A DNA stretch of 64,000 nt from Ktedonospora formicarum (GTDB lineage: Bacteria; Chloroflexota; Ktedonobacteria; Ktedonobacterales; Ktedonobacteraceae), in NCBI RefSeq assembly GCF_016587355.1, contig NZ_BNJF01000001.1, forward strand, positions 310,001-374,000. Reading direction: 5' to 3'. Positions 63,164-64,000 of this stretch are shown one piece after another; within the stretch, counting starts at the first letter, position 1, and each line of letters starts with the position of its first letter. The notes below the pieces were generated by a model, which was given only the letters and a program-made list of their open reading frames with translations, did no database searches and was not told the origin of the DNA. The position numbers and the translations under genes were made by a program.

Positions 63164-64000
63164 ATGTATGTCTGCCTTAATCCGATTGAGCCTCATCAGG
63201 CAATAGATCAGACCGAACATCGACGTATGTGCCAGACCCCTCAATGCGGCTTCCTTGTGCAGAGAGCCGCCATTGGGCGTTGGCAGGTACAACGCTTGGT
63301 GCACCACCAGAAGACGTCTGATCTGTATCAGGCAACATCTGCTATCCCCGGTGAACAGGTGTTGGTCAAGGTGATAAGAAATCCCACGCCGGGCCTGCTT
63401 AGCAGCCTGGAGCCATTACAAACCCTCCGCCATCTCCATATCCATCCTATCTTGGATATAGGGCAGCTCCATCAAGAGCAGGCTGTGTATCTGGTGGAGC
63501 GGTACGAGGCTGCCGGATCACTGGCACGCTTTCTCAAGAGGAAGACACGCCTCCCTCTCATGGCGATCAGTACGCTTCTCTCCCAGGTCGCGCAGGCACT
63601 TCAGTATGCTCATGAGCGTTATCTCGTACACGGCTCATTACAACCTGAGGACTGCCTCATTGTCAACTCCAACTATATACAGGTAAGTGATTTTTATCAC
63701 GGTCTCTTGCCAGAAGGGACGTATCCGGCTTCGGTCTCGCCCTACACGGCACCAGAACACATACAAGGTCAATTACTTCCGGCCTCAGATCAGTATGCAC
63801 TGGCTATGCTCGCTACTCAGCTCATACACCTCCATTTGCCCAACGATGATATAAGGAGTGATCCACTCTCACCATCAGATGATCGCATTCGACAGATGTT
63901 GACCCGCTTCCCTGCCCCGATTGGGCGGATTCTTGCCACCGGGCTCAATCAGGATCCTTTAGCACGTTATCCTACTGTCCTGGTCTTTACCCGTGAATTG
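63164..64000 (+). CDS. Ser/Thr kinase-like protein with degenerate catalytic motifs, cut by window edge
   Basis: The frame opens at ATG 63164 (AGGA site) and runs to the last base, 279 codons. An N-terminal Cys-containing stretch (CQTPQCGFLV) is followed by a protein-kinase fold from about residue 35. The Lys strand is kept (VLVKVIR), but the glycine loop is lost (QRLVHHQKTSDLYQA), the catalytic loop reads YLVHGSLQPEDCLIV instead of HRDLKPxN, and the metal motif reads VSDFYHG instead of DFG. The APE-like segment (TAPEHIQG) and helix F Asp (ASDQYALAML) remain. These changes point to a pseudokinase, perhaps a scaffold. It follows the polytopic membrane protein gene closely. Confidence 0.82.
   Translation, partial: MYVCLNPIEPHQAIDQTEHRRMCQTPQCGFLVQRAAIGRWQVQRLVHHQKTSDLYQATSAIPGEQVLVKVIRNPTPGLLSSLEPLQTLRHLHIHPILDIGQLHQEQAVYLVERYEAAGSLARFLKRKTRLPLMAISTLLSQVAQALQYAHERYLVHGSLQPEDCLIVNSNYIQVSDFYHGLLPEGTYPASVSPYTAPEHIQGQLLPASDQYALAMLATQLIHLHLPNDDIRSDPLSPSDDRIRQMLTRFPAPIGRILATGLNQDPLARYPTVLVFTREL

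Noticed and set aside
1..64000. rRNA, tRNA genes, CRISPR arrays, prophage or replication origin
   Set aside because: I saw no cloverleaf with a conserved T-loop, no rRNA-like stretch, no regular repeat/spacer array, no phage structural genes and no DnaA-box cluster.

Overview
The window is chromosomal DNA of about 50% GC. Its gene repertoire points to a filamentous, actinomycete-like Chloroflexota of the class Ktedonobacteria. The clues are MalT/LuxR-type AAA regulators, multi-PAS histidine kinases, membrane Ser/Thr kinases, three F420-type oxidoreductases and many decayed transposases. This assignment rests on gene content alone; no rRNA or tRNA gene lies in the window.

Left part (1-22 kb): a truncated AAA/LuxR regulator follows a histidine kinase that is broken by one in-frame TGA, with a small orphan ORF between them. 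A PaoABC-type molybdenum aldehyde oxidoreductase operon comes next, then a four-gene redox operon (FMN reductase, tandem ABM protein, SDR, F420-type reductase) divergent from a TetR gene with two operator-like sites. After a TnpB relic come a frameshifted alpha/beta hydrolase with its TetR gene, an unknown membrane protein, a large MalT-like regulator, and a divergent Lrp/EamA pair with an LLM-class oxidoreductase.

Middle part (22-48 kb): a frameshifted conserved gene, a multi-PAS kinase next to a kinase relic, a UBP-type zinc-finger protein, a CHAP hydrolase and an ECF sigma - membrane protein - ABC-2 transporter operon. Then follow an epoxide hydrolase, an AlkZ-like protein, a Ser/Thr kinase with an extracellular seven-bladed Asp-box propeller, two metallo-beta-lactamase-fold proteins (one divergent from a LysR gene), an LVIVD propeller protein, a SnoaL-like protein and a second LLM oxidoreductase. 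Transposase fragments of several families fill the gaps.

Right part (48-64 kb): a decayed PhzF gene, an aldo/keto reductase, a methyltransferase with a sigma70-like promoter overlapped by a 34-bp perfect palindrome, an MmyB-type regulator with a possible leader terminator, and a histidine kinase bracketed by two diverged direct repeats of about 150 bp. A short peptide gene with a bacteriocin-type leader and a His/Trp/Tyr octapeptide-repeat core follows. It is the best candidate for something undescribed. Then come an Rnl2-type RNA ligase, a DUF2892-sigma pair, and a polytopic membrane protein next to a kinase-like protein with degenerate catalytic motifs.

Long perfect hairpins without a close U-tract recur downstream of genes and may be the local type of transcription terminator. 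Several genes are broken by single-base changes, which could be real decay or assembly error.
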